DNA of 56,501 bases from Streptomyces sp. 1-11 (lineage in GTDB: Bacteria; Actinomycetota; Actinomycetes; Streptomycetales; Streptomycetaceae): the NCBI RefSeq assembly GCF_007176755.1, contig NZ_BJTV01000028.1, forward strand, positions 1 through 56,501, read 5' to 3'. Position 1 is the stretch's first letter. Each line of letters begins with the position of its first letter. Below the pieces are notes generated by a model. That model made no database searches. It was not told the origin of the DNA and was given only the letters and a program-made list of their open reading frames with translations. This document shows positions 29,181 through 38,517 of this stretch, in pieces. The position numbers and the translations under genes are program-made.

Positions 29181-31610
29181 TCACTTAATGCGGACGACCT
29201 GCGGGTCGTGGTCGCTCGTCTGGTCGGAGAACTCCGAGTTGATGTGGATCACGTCGTACGTCGGCTTCTTGATCGCGGGCGAGACCAGGATGTGGTCCAG
29301 CGTCTGCGAGTTACCGTCGTACACGTAGCTGTACCGCTCGCCCACAGGCAGGGTGTTGATCAGGTCGGTGAGGACGCCGCCCGCAGTCAGCGTCTGCAGC
29401 GGCTTGGAGAACTGGTAGTCGTTCAGGTCGCCGAGGACGACCACTTTGGCCTGCGCGTCCTTGGCAAGGAGGCTGGAGACGAAGGAGTTGACCTCCTTGG
29501 CCTGGGCGAGGCGCTGGGTCTCGGAGCTGAGCACCGGCGGCTGGGTGGCGCCGTGCAGCGGCTGGTCGCCGCCCTTCGAGTTGAAGTGGTTACCGACGAC
29601 GAAGACCTGCTTGCCGCGGAAGGCGAACTCACCGACCAGCGGCTTGCGGCTGCTCTTCCAGGCGCCGGAGGTGGGGTTGATCCTGCCCGGCGAGGCCGAG
29701 AGCTGCACGCCCTTCTTGCCGTCGCTGACGACCTGTACGTCAGTGGTGGCGTCGCCACCCGGCCGGTCGACGAAGCTGACACGCGCGGGGTTGAAGAGGA
29801 AGACGTTCCGGATGTTGCCGCCCGGCTCGCCACCGTCCTGGTCGTTGACCGGGTCGATGGAACGCCAGTCGTAGGTCGGGCCGCCGGCCGCCTTGATGGC
29901 GTCGATGAACTGGGTCATCGTCTTGTCGGCCGCGACCGTGCCGTCGTCCTTGGGACCGTTGTTGTCCTGGATCTCCTCCAGGCTGATGATGTCCGGGGTC
30001 GCCAGGTTGTTGACGACGCCCTCGGCCAGCCGGTCGAACTTGCTCTGCGGGTCGGTCGGGTCGAGGTTCTCGACGTTGTACGTGGCGACGGAGAGCTCGT
30101 TCGACTTGCCCTTCTGCGCCTCCTCCGGCTTGAGTCCGCCGGACGTGACCGTGCCGAGCGAGGTCGCCTGGATGTTGTAGCCGCCGTAGGTGGCGTAGTC
30201 CAGCGGGCCGGTGGTGGTGCCGGTGAGGGTGTCACCGACGTTGGCCTGGAGCTGGTCGCTGGTGAGTGAGGTGATCAGCAGGCGGCCCGAGTTCGGGTTG
30301 TCGTAGCCCGTCATGACCGTGCCGCCGCGCGGCGTCGGGTTCTGCTGGGGCCTGGTGGTGATCCAGGTCTCGTTGTACGCGTTGGACGCGCCGACCACGC
30401 GGGTGTCGTTGATCTGCACCAGCATGCCCTCGTGGGCCTCCAGCCAGTCGAGCGCGTACGTGCCGGGCTCCAACTGCTCAGACTCGATGTTGCCGCCAGC
30501 GACCTTCGGCGCGTAGGAGTCGGGGATCGTAGCCGCGTCGATGACCTCGGCCGCCGGCAGCTTGTTGCCGGCGGACAGCACGCTGGCCGTCGGGCCGGTC
30601 AGCTCGGTGACGGACTGCGTGCCGCTGTTCTGGCCGCCGGGGTAGTACTCGCTGACCTTGCCGGAGACGAGCACCGAGTCGCCGACCTTGACCACGGGGG
30701 TGGCGGAGCCGGTGAAGACGAAGATGGCCTCGCTGGTGGCCGGGTTGTCGTCCGAGGTGGGGTCCTGGATCCAGTAGCCCTTCGAGCCGGTGACGCGTAC
30801 GGCGGTCACCACGCCTGGCACGTTGGTGACGGTCTTCCCGTTCTGTGGGGAGAGGCGCGTGGTGCCCTGGATGTCGTGGATGCGCAGCGGGCCCGGCGTG
30901 GTGTCGGTGGGCGTCGGGGTGGGCGTGGGCGACGGGTCACCGCCACCACTTGCGCCCGTGCTGTTGCTGGGGCCAGGAGCGGAGCCGGTGAAATCAGCCG
31001 AGTTGTCGTCGCTGTCCGTGAGCTTGGCGTCGCGGGACACGGAGGTGGTGTTGCCGGCACCGCTGGCGGGGCTGCCCTCGCGGACCACGGCGGTGCCGAA
31101 GCCGACCAGGTCCTTGATGGCGCCGTCGGCCGCGCAGTCGGCGGCAGTCAGGCAGGTGCGAGCAGTGGTCGAGTGGACCAGCGCCACGGTGCCGCTGGTC
31201 CCCGACATGGCGATGGAGCCGGTGGCGTCAGGGGTCGGCAGAGCGGTGTCGCCGCCGGAGCCCTGGGCCTCCTGGATCAGGTACTTGCCACCCGCGGGGA
31301 CGGCGCCGGACAGCGGGGTGACCTGCCACTTGGACGTGGGGCTGGGCGAGCCACTGAGGTACTGCACGGACCAGCCACTGAGGTCGAACGGCGCGGTCCC
31401 GGCATTGCCCAGCTCAATGAAGTCATGGGTGAGGGACGCGCCGGAGTTGCCGCCACCGCCGTAGACCTCGGAGATCACGGCGTCGGAGGACGGGGCGGCC
31501 TGGGCGGCGAACGGGAAGGCGATGAGCGAACCGGTGAGACCGAGGGGAAGCGCTACGAGGACGGCCTTAGCGCTTCTGCCACGCAGGGTCGACGGTATGC
31601 GTGAGGACAC
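29181..31610 (-). CDS. Secreted ExeM/NucH-type endonuclease (LTD + EEP domains)
   Basis: An 809-residue extracellular nuclease. A signal peptide ends around FPFAAQAA. A lamin-tail domain follows (VISEVYGGGGNSGASLTHDF through DLSGWSVQYLSG), then a Pro/Thr linker, an OB-like domain (VPGVVTAVRVTGSKGYWIQD), and a C-terminal endonuclease/exonuclease/phosphatase domain. The last shows VATYNVENLDP, ISLEEIQDNNG, FVVGNHFNSK, LGDLNDY and the catalytic TSDHDPQVV. GTG start at 31610 follows GAGAGAG. It degrades extracellular DNA for nutrients or competition. Transcribed leftwards, alone; about 800 bp of non-coding sequence lies upstream. Confidence 0.9.
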   Translation of the reverse strand: MSSRIPSTLRGRSAKAVLVALPLGLTGSLIAFPFAAQAAPSSDAVISEVYGGGGNSGASLTHDFIELGNAGTAPFDLSGWSVQYLSGSPSPTSKWQVTPLSGAVPAGGKYLIQEAQGSGGDTALPTPDATGSIAMSGTSGTVALVHSTTARTCLTAADCAADGAIKDLVGFGTAVVREGSPASGAGNTTSVSRDAKLTDSDDNSADFTGSAPGPSNSTGASGGGDPSPTPTPTPTDTTPGPLRIHDIQGTTRLSPQNGKTVTNVPGVVTAVRVTGSKGYWIQDPTSDDNPATSEAIFVFTGSATPVVKVGDSVLVSGKVSEYYPGGQNSGTQSVTELTGPTASVLSAGNKLPAAEVIDAATIPDSYAPKVAGGNIESEQLEPGTYALDWLEAHEGMLVQINDTRVVGASNAYNETWITTRPQQNPTPRGGTVMTGYDNPNSGRLLITSLTSDQLQANVGDTLTGTTTGPLDYATYGGYNIQATSLGTVTSGGLKPEEAQKGKSNELSVATYNVENLDPTDPQSKFDRLAEGVVNNLATPDIISLEEIQDNNGPKDDGTVAADKTMTQFIDAIKAAGGPTYDWRSIDPVNDQDGGEPGGNIRNVFLFNPARVSFVDRPGGDATTDVQVVSDGKKGVQLSASPGRINPTSGAWKSSRKPLVGEFAFRGKQVFVVGNHFNSKGGDQPLHGATQPPVLSSETQRLAQAKEVNSFVSSLLAKDAQAKVVVLGDLNDYQFSKPLQTLTAGGVLTDLINTLPVGERYSYVYDGNSQTLDHILVSPAIKKPTYDVIHINSEFSDQTSDHDPQVVRIK

Positions 31611-32431
31611 GTGGACTCTCTCTTGCAGAAGGTGGCGTGAACGGGGCGTGCCTGACGTGTGGGAGGTGGGGCAACTCGGGAGTTGTGGCGAAAGATACGC
31701 GCGTAGACACCCCTGCAACAAGAGGTTGAACATGCCATCCGACAAGCGTTGCCCAGCTGTTCGCCGCACGTAACTCCGCCGTCCCCCTTGCCGAGCGGCA
31801 AACACAAGGTGCCTCGCACGAAGGCCGGACGCACCAACGACCCAACGCCAGGCGGCTGTCCGGCATCCCGTGTCCCATCGCCGACCCGGTGTAGAAGCGC
31901 GGAAAGCGGTATTACGAAGACACCCAACGTTCACCATCGCGCGCCAGGCCGTATCAGGACGAGGCAGGCACCGCCGGGGAAACGAAGGGGCGTCGCCGCT
32001 CGGGTGAAGCGGCCCGTCCTTCAGGCCATTTGGGTCCGCTTCCGGCCGTGCGCCGGCCTGAAACCCGATATCTTCACCATGCCGCCTCCGGCCCGGCCAC
32101 GCGATTACCGCCCAGGTAATGAGTCCTGTGTGCACGGATGCGCACTGTTCACCTCAGTCCAGGTGAGCGCGGCCGGTGCGGCTGCTTGATGGCGACGCCC
32201 CAGCACACACAGTGACTACACCGACCGCTTGGGCAGCACTCGCGACGGTTGAAAACGCGAGTTCACCAGTACTCCACCCTGGCCTGCCCCCCCCAGTCCG
32301 CCAGAGCCGTTGAGTCACACAACGCCGGGGCTACGCCGGGCGCCTGCGCCTCCGCGATCATCTTTGAGGCGCCTTCGTTTGCTCAACGCCCGGATCAGAT
32401 ACAGATCGGTCGATAGGATCGGAGGATACGG
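31611..32431. other. Long non-coding stretch between nuclease and small gene
   Basis: No supported gene in ~820 bp. A perfect inverted repeat TCACCT (32149-32154) / AGGTGA (32161-32166) is present. The nuclease promoter should lie in the left part. The last 20 bases supply GGAGG for the gene at 32432. Confidence 0.5.
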
Positions 32432-32863
32432 GTGGAAGGAAAGACGCGGATGGGTAATCTCGGTGCCTACCAGACCATAACAAAGGTCATCAAGGCCCTT
32501 GGCGGGCCCGCGAAGGCCACAGTCATCGGTGTGACTGTGGTCAGCGTGAGCGGCTATGGGATCGGGCGAGGCGCCGAGGCCGGAGCGAAGAAGGCCGTCA
32601 AAGCATTGAAGGTCAGTCTTGCGAAGAAGAACGCGCCCTGCGCGACGAAGGACCAGGTCTTCGAGGTCGTCTCCGACGGCGAAGACGGCAGCGGCCTGAG
32701 GCTGAGAGTCGGCGACGCGTACCGCGTGATGGAGCGTGACGGGGACGCGGTTCAGATTGAGGTGCTGGGCGCTGTCGACAACCCCTACTTCGTGTCCGCC
32801 GAGTTCTTGAGGTCGGTCTCGGGCTTCCCAACAGAAAGTGCCGGCTCCACGAACGGCCGGTGA
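32432..32863 (+). CDS. Uncharacterised 143-aa protein with one hydrophobic segment
   Basis: GTG at 32432 has a good site, GGAGG, six bases upstream; an in-frame ATG at 32450 is an alternative. Residues ~25-50 (PAKATVIGVTVVSVSGYGIG) form a moderately hydrophobic helix, followed by a basic stretch KKAVKALKVSLAKK. The rest has beta-rich character (LRLRVGDAYRVMERDGDAVQIEVLG). I do not recognise a family. It could be a small membrane or phage-like protein. It precedes a run of decayed genes. Confidence 0.6.
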   Translation: MEGKTRMGNLGAYQTITKVIKALGGPAKATVIGVTVVSVSGYGIGRGAEAGAKKAVKALKVSLAKKNAPCATKDQVFEVVSDGEDGSGLRLRVGDAYRVMERDGDAVQIEVLGAVDNPYFVSAEFLRSVSGFPTESAGSTNGR

Positions 32864-32899
32864 CAAAACGCCTCCGCGCCTGCGATGCTCTGCGGCGTG

Positions 32900-33141
32900 A
32901 TGACCGGCGTGAACACCGAGATACGGATGGATGCCTGGCAGCGGTTTCTCACCAACCCTCGTAAGTCGTAGGTGCTGTTCGAGCATGGCACTTGTGTCGT
33001 GCTGACCGCTCTGGAAGGGAAGTTTGCTGAACAGACCCACCGACCTCCTGGGGAAGTTCGGCCCGGCGCATGCCGGATCTTCGGCAGGAGACTTTCTGGC
33101 TCGCTGATCGCGACCACACCCTCGTCACCTGCGGCCAGACC
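32900..33141 (+). pseudogene. Decayed conserved hypothetical gene with in-frame TAG
   Basis: ATG 32900 reads MTGVNTEIRMDAWQRFL up to a TAG at 32969-32971. The same frame continues with VLFEHGTCVVLTALEG, then protein-like sequence jumps frame: TDLLGKFGPAHAGSSAGDF and WLADRDHTLVTCGQTGIDA. Together these look like one small globular protein found in Streptomyces, broken by a nonsense codon and at least two frameshifts. Confidence 0.5.
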
Positions 33142-33153
33142 GGCATCGATGCC

Positions 33154-33420
33154 TGACACGCCGAACACAACCAGCACGCCCTTAATACCATCCGGAACCT
33201 CCTGCTGTGGTGTTCAGCCCGCAAGCTCACCAAGCCCTTCCAGCCCAACTCCGCCGGCCGCACCGCCGCGATCCGGCAGCACGTGGTGGAGATGCCCGCC
33301 CCGGTCGTCGCTGGGGCTTTGAGCTACCACCGGGTCACCACGGCCAAGCTGGCCTCCGCAGCCGGAGGCACATGGAGCCGATACGCCTCCGGTGACCGCA
33401 AGCGGTATCACCACCAGGCT
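33154..33420 (+). pseudogene. Tyrosine recombinase/integrase-like C-terminal fragment
   Basis: The frame reads EHNQHALNTIRNLLLW, then SAGRTAAIRQHVVEMPAP, VVAGALSYHRVTTAKLA and AGGTWSRYASGD. This resembles the C-terminal end of Streptomyces integrase-like proteins (RTAAIRQ with following helix and GYH). The catalytic core and N-terminus are missing, so this is a relic. It lies at the border of the putative defence island. Confidence 0.5.
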
Positions 33421-33525
33421 GGACACCCCGGAAAACTGGGGCGCAGACCGCCGAGCAGCTGCGCGCCCACGCCACGACGGCGACCCGGCGTACGCCCTCA
33501 CCTGGCCGGACCAGCCGCCGGTGGC

Positions 33526-34374
33526 TCAGCGCAGCGGCAGGTACGGTTTCACAGCGTCGGCGACGGCCTGAGTGCGCAGGTACTTCTCCACGCCGTGGTA
33601 GGCGAACACGCCAATGAGCTCGGGGAGATCGAGTTCCACTCCCGCGAAGTACCGACTCAGCGGCCGCAGCACCGCGATGGGATCGCCTCGGTCCGCCACG
33701 TTCACCCAGTGGGCAACCCCCGGCGGGCGAGCGCCCTTGTCCGCGATCGGTGCGGGCTGGAGCCGGTGGAACACGCCATGCGGGAGGGCGAGCGGTGAGC
33801 CCAGGGTGATGAGGAGATCGACGCTCAGCTCGGGATGGGCATGCAGGGCCTCGTAAGTCACCACCGTGCCGAGGGAATGGGCGATGACCACCCGCGGCCG
33901 GTGCGCAGCGATCACGGAGGCGACCTCCTCGCGGGCCGCGTGGCGGGCCGGGGCATCCGGCACGCGTATGTACGCGCCAACTTCGCGCAGCAGGGCACGG
34001 CTGAAGATCCGCAGGCGAGGACCGTCCAGGTCGAAACGCTTCGCCAGCATCTCCACGGCATGCCGCACAGGCACGGTCAGGCGTCCCTGCACGGTGACCT
34101 CGGGCAGGTCCAGGCATTCCAGCCAGTGTCCCGCCAGTTCGGTCTCGGCCGGGGTGAGGTTGTCCAGGCCGTCGTACAAGCCCTGGGCGACCGGCAGGTC
34201 CCGCCACAGGTGGTGGGCGTAGTAGGCGAACGCCACGTCACCGTCGTCGAGCGGGCTGCCGAGACCTGCGGCGAGGTGTTCGGCCCACAGCGTGGCCTTC
34301 TGAGCCGCGACGTCTTCAGGGGCGTGTCCGGGAAAGTGGTTCCTGATGCCGTGAACACCGACGATCAAGGACAT
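33526..34374 (-). CDS. Alpha/beta-hydrolase, partner of caspase-STAND protein
   Basis: A 282-residue alpha/beta-hydrolase with the nucleophile elbow AHSLG (Ser167) and likely triad partners in NVADRGDP (Asp228 or Asp231) and AYHGV (His260). VGVHGIRNHFPGH supplies the oxyanion region. Family relatives are lipases, esterases or serine peptidases; the substrate is unknown. The ATG at 34374 follows GGAGG and overlaps the last 10 bases of the upstream caspase-STAND gene, so the two are translationally coupled. An effector or accessory enzyme of that system is a reasonable inference; it has no signal peptide. Confidence 0.8.
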   Translation of the reverse strand: MSLIVGVHGIRNHFPGHAPEDVAAQKATLWAEHLAAGLGSPLDDGDVAFAYYAHHLWRDLPVAQGLYDGLDNLTPAETELAGHWLECLDLPEVTVQGRLTVPVRHAVEMLAKRFDLDGPRLRIFSRALLREVGAYIRVPDAPARHAAREEVASVIAAHRPRVVIAHSLGTVVTYEALHAHPELSVDLLITLGSPLALPHGVFHRLQPAPIADKGARPPGVAHWVNVADRGDPIAVLRPLSRYFAGVELDLPELIGVFAYHGVEKYLRTQAVADAVKPYLPLR

Positions 34375-37300
34375 GAAGGTGCCTCCGGTAAGTCGTCGCT
34401 TCGAACGGGCTGTGCAGTCCACGGCGCCATCGGCCGCAGACGGGGCGGGAGTTCCAGAGCGAGGACGGTATCGGCCAGGGAGACGACGACGGTGCCGTCC
34501 GTGGCCACCGCGAGCGCCGTCGGCATCTCCGGCAGGTACAGAACCCCCACCTCGGTCCCGGACATCAGGTCCCAGACGCGGAGTGTGCGGTCGCCTCCGC
34601 CGGTGATCAGATGCGGACGGTCGCGCACCGACGCGAGCGCCACGCACCACACCGGACGCTCGTGTCCTGTCAGCACGCGCGTCTCCTTGCCCTCCTCCAG
34701 GTCCCAGACGCGCACCGCACCGTCCTGCCCGCCGGTGACCGCATGCGCACGGCCACCCAGCGATGCGAACGCCACACACATCACCGCACGCTCGTGTCCC
34801 GTCAGCACGCGCGTCTCCTTGCCCTCCTCCAGGTCCCAGACGCGCACCGCACCGTCCTGCCCGCCGGTGACCGCATGAGGACGGCCGCCCAGTGACCCGG
34901 CCGCCACACAGGACAGCGGGGCCCCGGTGTCGAGGAGCGGCTCGCCGAGCTGCGGCTCCCCGGACGGGTCCCAAAGCACCAGCGATCCGAAAGCTCCGAG
35001 TTTCCACGTCCGCCGATAGCCGCACAGGACCACCATCGGCCGATCCCGTACGGCGGTCGCGGCCACTGCGACGAACACATGCTTGGTCTCCGTCCTCGCC
35101 TTCGGAGAGCGGTTCACCGCCAGGTCCCAGACGTTGAGACGTGATTCGCTGACACCCGACCTGTCGATGTGGTGAATGGAGACGACAAGACCGTCCAGGA
35201 CGGTGCAGGTGACGCTCCAGTCCTCGTCAAGGTCCCAGCGGGAGGCCCCACGGGCGACGACCCTGCCCTCTCGCAAGTCCCAGACACGGACCACGCCGTC
35301 ATCGGAAGCCGTGACGACGTGAGGCGGTCCGCCTAGGCTGACCGGCACGAGCCCCGTGACCTTGGAATCCTCCTTGGCGACGCCTTGCCCCAATCCTTCC
35401 CCCCACGGAGTGAAAAGCACTGCTTCCTGCCTCGCGTCGTGTTGCGGCGCGCGCCCGACCCGGCGGGCATGCCAGGAACCGCTGCCGGTAAAGGCCAGGG
35501 ACACCTCCTGCTCGCCCTTCTTGGCCGCTGCCACGCGGAGGACCTGGCGGCGGTGGGAGGGCGACAGCTTGCGGTGGACGTCGGCGGTCTCGACGTACAG
35601 GCGGGCGAGCGGTGTGAGGCGGTGGGAGTGCCGCGCCCATTTCGGCAGCCAGTGCGGGCCGTCGAGTCGCAGCAGGAGTGATTCCAGGCTCGTGGCCTCG
35701 GCGTGGACGACGAACTCCGTGTCCGCGAGGAGTTCGTCCAGCTTCCCGGCTTCGGCCGCGTGGTGTGCCGCGTGGCGCCGCAGGTACGGCTCGGCCGATG
35801 CCCAGCGGCGGGGAGTGCCGACCAGGGTGAGCAGGTGCGTCCACACCGCTCCCGTGCCGCCGCCCGACTGGGAACGGAGTGCGTCGGCGAGGCCCTGGTG
35901 GAAGAGGCGGTACACCGCCTTGCCCTCGCCGTCCATGTCGCGGCGCAGAAAGAAGCGTGCTGCGTCCAACGCCTGCCGGATCTGCTCGGTCCGCGGTGTG
36001 CCGTCCCGGAAAGCCGCGGCGGTGGCCGTCACTACCTCTTCCGGCATGCCGGCGCCGTGGGCGAACGCCAGGGCGGAGAGAACGGCGGGCAGCCACGGAA
36101 CGTCGGGATGCTGTTTCCGATGCAGGTCGACGACCTGTTGAAGATCGCGTGGCACGGTATCGCAGATCCGTTCCACCTCGGCCAGGTCGTTCGGTACGGG
36201 CCGGTCCAGCACATAGCGCGCGTACATGGCGGCCACCAGGAACTCGCCGTACTCCGGCACTCTGCGTCGCACCAGGTTTCGAGCGATGCCATCCGCGACC
36301 AGGCGGGCGGTTTCCCCGTGCTCGCTCCTCGCATAGGGTCCCTGGACGGTCAGGACGTCGTACAGGTACGTGCGCAGTTCGTCGTCCAGGCGGCTCCGGG
36401 GCACCTTGTCGAGGTCGACACGGCCCTGGCCGACGCGGGAGGACAGGGACTTGAAACGACGCCCGGATCGGACGCCGATCAGCATCCGGCAGGCCCCGCC
36501 GAGCTGCAGCAGCGCCTCGGTCAGTTCCTCTGGGTGCTCCGCCTCGTCCAGCGCGTCCAGGACCAGCACCCGCGGCCTGGGGAGGTCACGCAAAGCGCCG
36601 ACCACATCGTCCACTTTCGGGGTCTTCCCAAGACTCCACTGGCGGACCAGTGCGGCCATTACCTCGGACACGGAGCGCCCGCGCGCGTGCACGACCGCCA
36701 GATTCCGAACCGCGAGGGGCGGGTCCTTGAGCAGCCCCAGCCACAGCCCCTGCGCCTTGTCCCTCAGGACCGGGTGCGCCGCGCAGACCAGCACCCCCAG
36801 CAGCGCGGACTTGCCGACCCCGGGCCTGCCGGTCACCACCAGCACGTCTTGGCCGTCACCCCGTAACCAGGCCGAGAGGACCCGTACTTCGTCGTTTCTG
36901 CCCCGGAAGAAGCCGTGGTCGCCCTTCCATAACACCGCCTCCGTACCGGACGCGCGGCCCGTGAAGTGGGTCACGTCCGCAATCTCCTCGATCAGAGCCG
37001 CGACCGTACGGTCCACGGAGACGCCTACACCGGACCGCGAAGCGCTCCGTTCATACGCCGGGTTCGGAAAGAACGTCAGATGAGGGAGGTCGGCGCCGTC
37101 GAGGGCAGCCAAGGGCGTGGTCACTGCCTGCGGATACCCGTCGACCGCGTACTGCTGCACGAGATCGACGACCCGTCGGCAGAACAGGGAAAGCGGAACG
37201 TAGGGAAGGGAGGGGTGCACGTCGGCCTCCCCGTCCGCGATTCGCCTGAGCACCTCGGTGACGGCCCGGGTCAGGCGACCGTCGTAGGTCTCCTCGCCGA

Positions 37301-37808
37301 TCCCGCCGGCGGCGATGACCCAGGCCCGCCGCCGAGCGGCGTCAACGACGTGCTGCCACTCCAGCCGGGCCACCCGTCCGGCAAAGCACAGGTCTAGCAG
37401 GAACAGCACCTTCGGCGCGTCCTCGGCCGGTTCCGCGTCCTCGACCCGTTTGATCCAGTGCTCGATGTCATGAACCGTGCGCTGCCCGTCCCCACCGACC
37501 ATGTACACGGCGCCGCTGTTGGCGCCTGTGACGCCGTGCGCCAGGACATGCACCACCACGAACCCCGGGCCGGCGGACAGCACCGAATCGAGGGCCCTCT
37601 CCAAGGCCTCCGCCGAGCCGGCGGGGTCCGGACCGGCGGCGTGCGGCCGATAGCGAAGGTCGTCCAGGACGGTGCGGAGCTCCTCGGCGTATCCGGGGGC
37701 GTACGTCATCGGCAGCAGCCCGGAGTCGGACTCATCGCGCAGATCCGGTCGAGGGCCTTCGACCCCCACCACCAGCGCCCGGTGGCCCGACAGACGCTGC
37801 TCGTCCAT
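34365..37808 (-). CDS. Caspase-like peptidase - STAND NTPase - WD40 repeat protein
   Basis: An 1147-residue three-part protein. Residues 1-250: caspase-like (clan CD) peptidase with His91 in HVLAHG and Cys141 in FLLDLCFAG. Residues ~300-500: P-loop NTPase of STAND/NACHT type, Walker A GRPGVGKS (327-334), Walker B LVLDALDEA (415-423). A helical region follows. Residues ~820-1130: WD40 repeats (VRVWDLEEGKE and TGHER units). ATG 37808 follows GGGAGG. Two TTA codons: Leu315 and Leu1140, the latter inside the ribosome site of the downstream gene. Such proteins sense a trigger by WD40, oligomerise by the NTPase and activate the peptidase; use in phage defence or programmed cell death is inferred. 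Confidence 0.85.
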   Translation of the reverse strand: MDEQRLSGHRALVVGVEGPRPDLRDESDSGLLPMTYAPGYAEELRTVLDDLRYRPHAAGPDPAGSAEALERALDSVLSAGPGFVVVHVLAHGVTGANSGAVYMVGGDGQRTVHDIEHWIKRVEDAEPAEDAPKVLFLLDLCFAGRVARLEWQHVVDAARRRAWVIAAGGIGEETYDGRLTRAVTEVLRRIADGEADVHPSLPYVPLSLFCRRVVDLVQQYAVDGYPQAVTTPLAALDGADLPHLTFFPNPAYERSASRSGVGVSVDRTVAALIEEIADVTHFTGRASGTEAVLWKGDHGFFRGRNDEVRVLSAWLRGDGQDVLVVTGRPGVGKSALLGVLVCAAHPVLRDKAQGLWLGLLKDPPLAVRNLAVVHARGRSVSEVMAALVRQWSLGKTPKVDDVVGALRDLPRPRVLVLDALDEAEHPEELTEALLQLGGACRMLIGVRSGRRFKSLSSRVGQGRVDLDKVPRSRLDDELRTYLYDVLTVQGPYARSEHGETARLVADGIARNLVRRRVPEYGEFLVAAMYARYVLDRPVPNDLAEVERICDTVPRDLQQVVDLHRKQHPDVPWLPAVLSALAFAHGAGMPEEVVTATAAAFRDGTPRTEQIRQALDAARFFLRRDMDGEGKAVYRLFHQGLADALRSQSGGGTGAVWTHLLTLVGTPRRWASAEPYLRRHAAHHAAEAGKLDELLADTEFVVHAEATSLESLLLRLDGPHWLPKWARHSHRLTPLARLYVETADVHRKLSPSHRRQVLRVAAAKKGEQEVSLAFTGSGSWHARRVGRAPQHDARQEAVLFTPWGEGLGQGVAKEDSKVTGLVPVSLGGPPHVVTASDDGVVRVWDLREGRVVARGASRWDLDEDWSVTCTVLDGLVVSIHHIDRSGVSESRLNVWDLAVNRSPKARTETKHVFVAVAATAVRDRPMVVLCGYRRTWKLGAFGSLVLWDPSGEPQLGEPLLDTGAPLSCVAAGSLGGRPHAVTGGQDGAVRVWDLEEGKETRVLTGHERAVMCVAFASLGGRAHAVTGGQDGAVRVWDLEEGKETRVLTGHERPVWCVALASVRDRPHLITGGGDRTLRVWDLMSGTEVGVLYLPEMPTALAVATDGTVVVSLADTVLALELPPRLRPMAPWTAQPVRSDDLPEAPSCP
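34656..34877. repeat. Near-identical 132-bp WD40 repeat pair
   Basis: About 90 bp starting at 34656 recurs at 34788 with a single mismatch, giving a 132-bp (44-codon) period. Both copies encode GGQDGAVRVWDLEEGKETRV. The identity at DNA level points to recent duplication or gene conversion between WD40 units. Confidence 0.85.
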
Positions 37809-38517
37809 GTCCCCGGCTCCCTCCCCCGGCCGCAACGGAAGCACTGTAGACGGAGCATCGGGTCGTGTCCCGCGCTTCCGGCAAAAGCGGCCACACTTCG
37901 CCGGTACCTGCCTGATCACCGACGGCAAGGATTGAACACCTGCGGCGGCGCACCTCGGGCCGGTAGACCTCCACCAGGTTCTACCCCCACAACACAGCGC
38001 ACCCGCCCCCACTCACCACAGCTCAAGATGTGAGCCATGTACGCGGCATAAGCGTCCACAGCCGCGTCCAGGCCCTCCGCCCCCCATGTCACTGTCAGCG
38101 CAACAGCCCGGACCGAACCGCGCCGCTGCCTCAGCGGGCGAGGCGCTTCTGGAGCCGCTCGAACGCACGGCGGCCGTGCTCCCACACCACCAGTTCGCCG
38201 CCGTCCAGGCCGGTGTCCGCCAGCAGTTGCGCGAAGGCGGCGCCGCGAATCTCGGGGGACGCGGCGGTCACGTCGGTGCCCTGCCTCCCGTGGGCCCCTG
38301 CGCTGTGGCCGCGGACGCGGAGCGCCGCCTGCTGCTGGATGGCACCCTCATCTTGACCTGACGCTGCGCTGGCCTGTCCACGCGCTGACCGCCGCCAGCG
38401 GCGAACTGCTCTTGTTCAGCGCCGTGCGCCTGGGACAGCCCGTGACCTGGTTGCGGACGGCGCCAACTGCGTTACCGCCGCGCTTCGCGCCCTCCTCGTG
38501 ATCACGCGAGAGCGATC
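37809..38517. other. Stretch of unclear coding content beside the adapter-like site
   Basis: Several short frames exist on both strands (for example a minus-strand 89-codon frame ending at 37916 and plus-strand frames at 38086-38361), but none has a clear ribosome site or known domain. The right end abuts an Illumina-adapter-like 13-mer at 38534. Confidence 0.4.

Noticed and set aside
31635..31650. A GTTCACG on the minus strand upstream of the nuclease, considered as a Pho box
   Set aside because: Only one half-repeat; the expected 11-bp-spaced second unit is missing.
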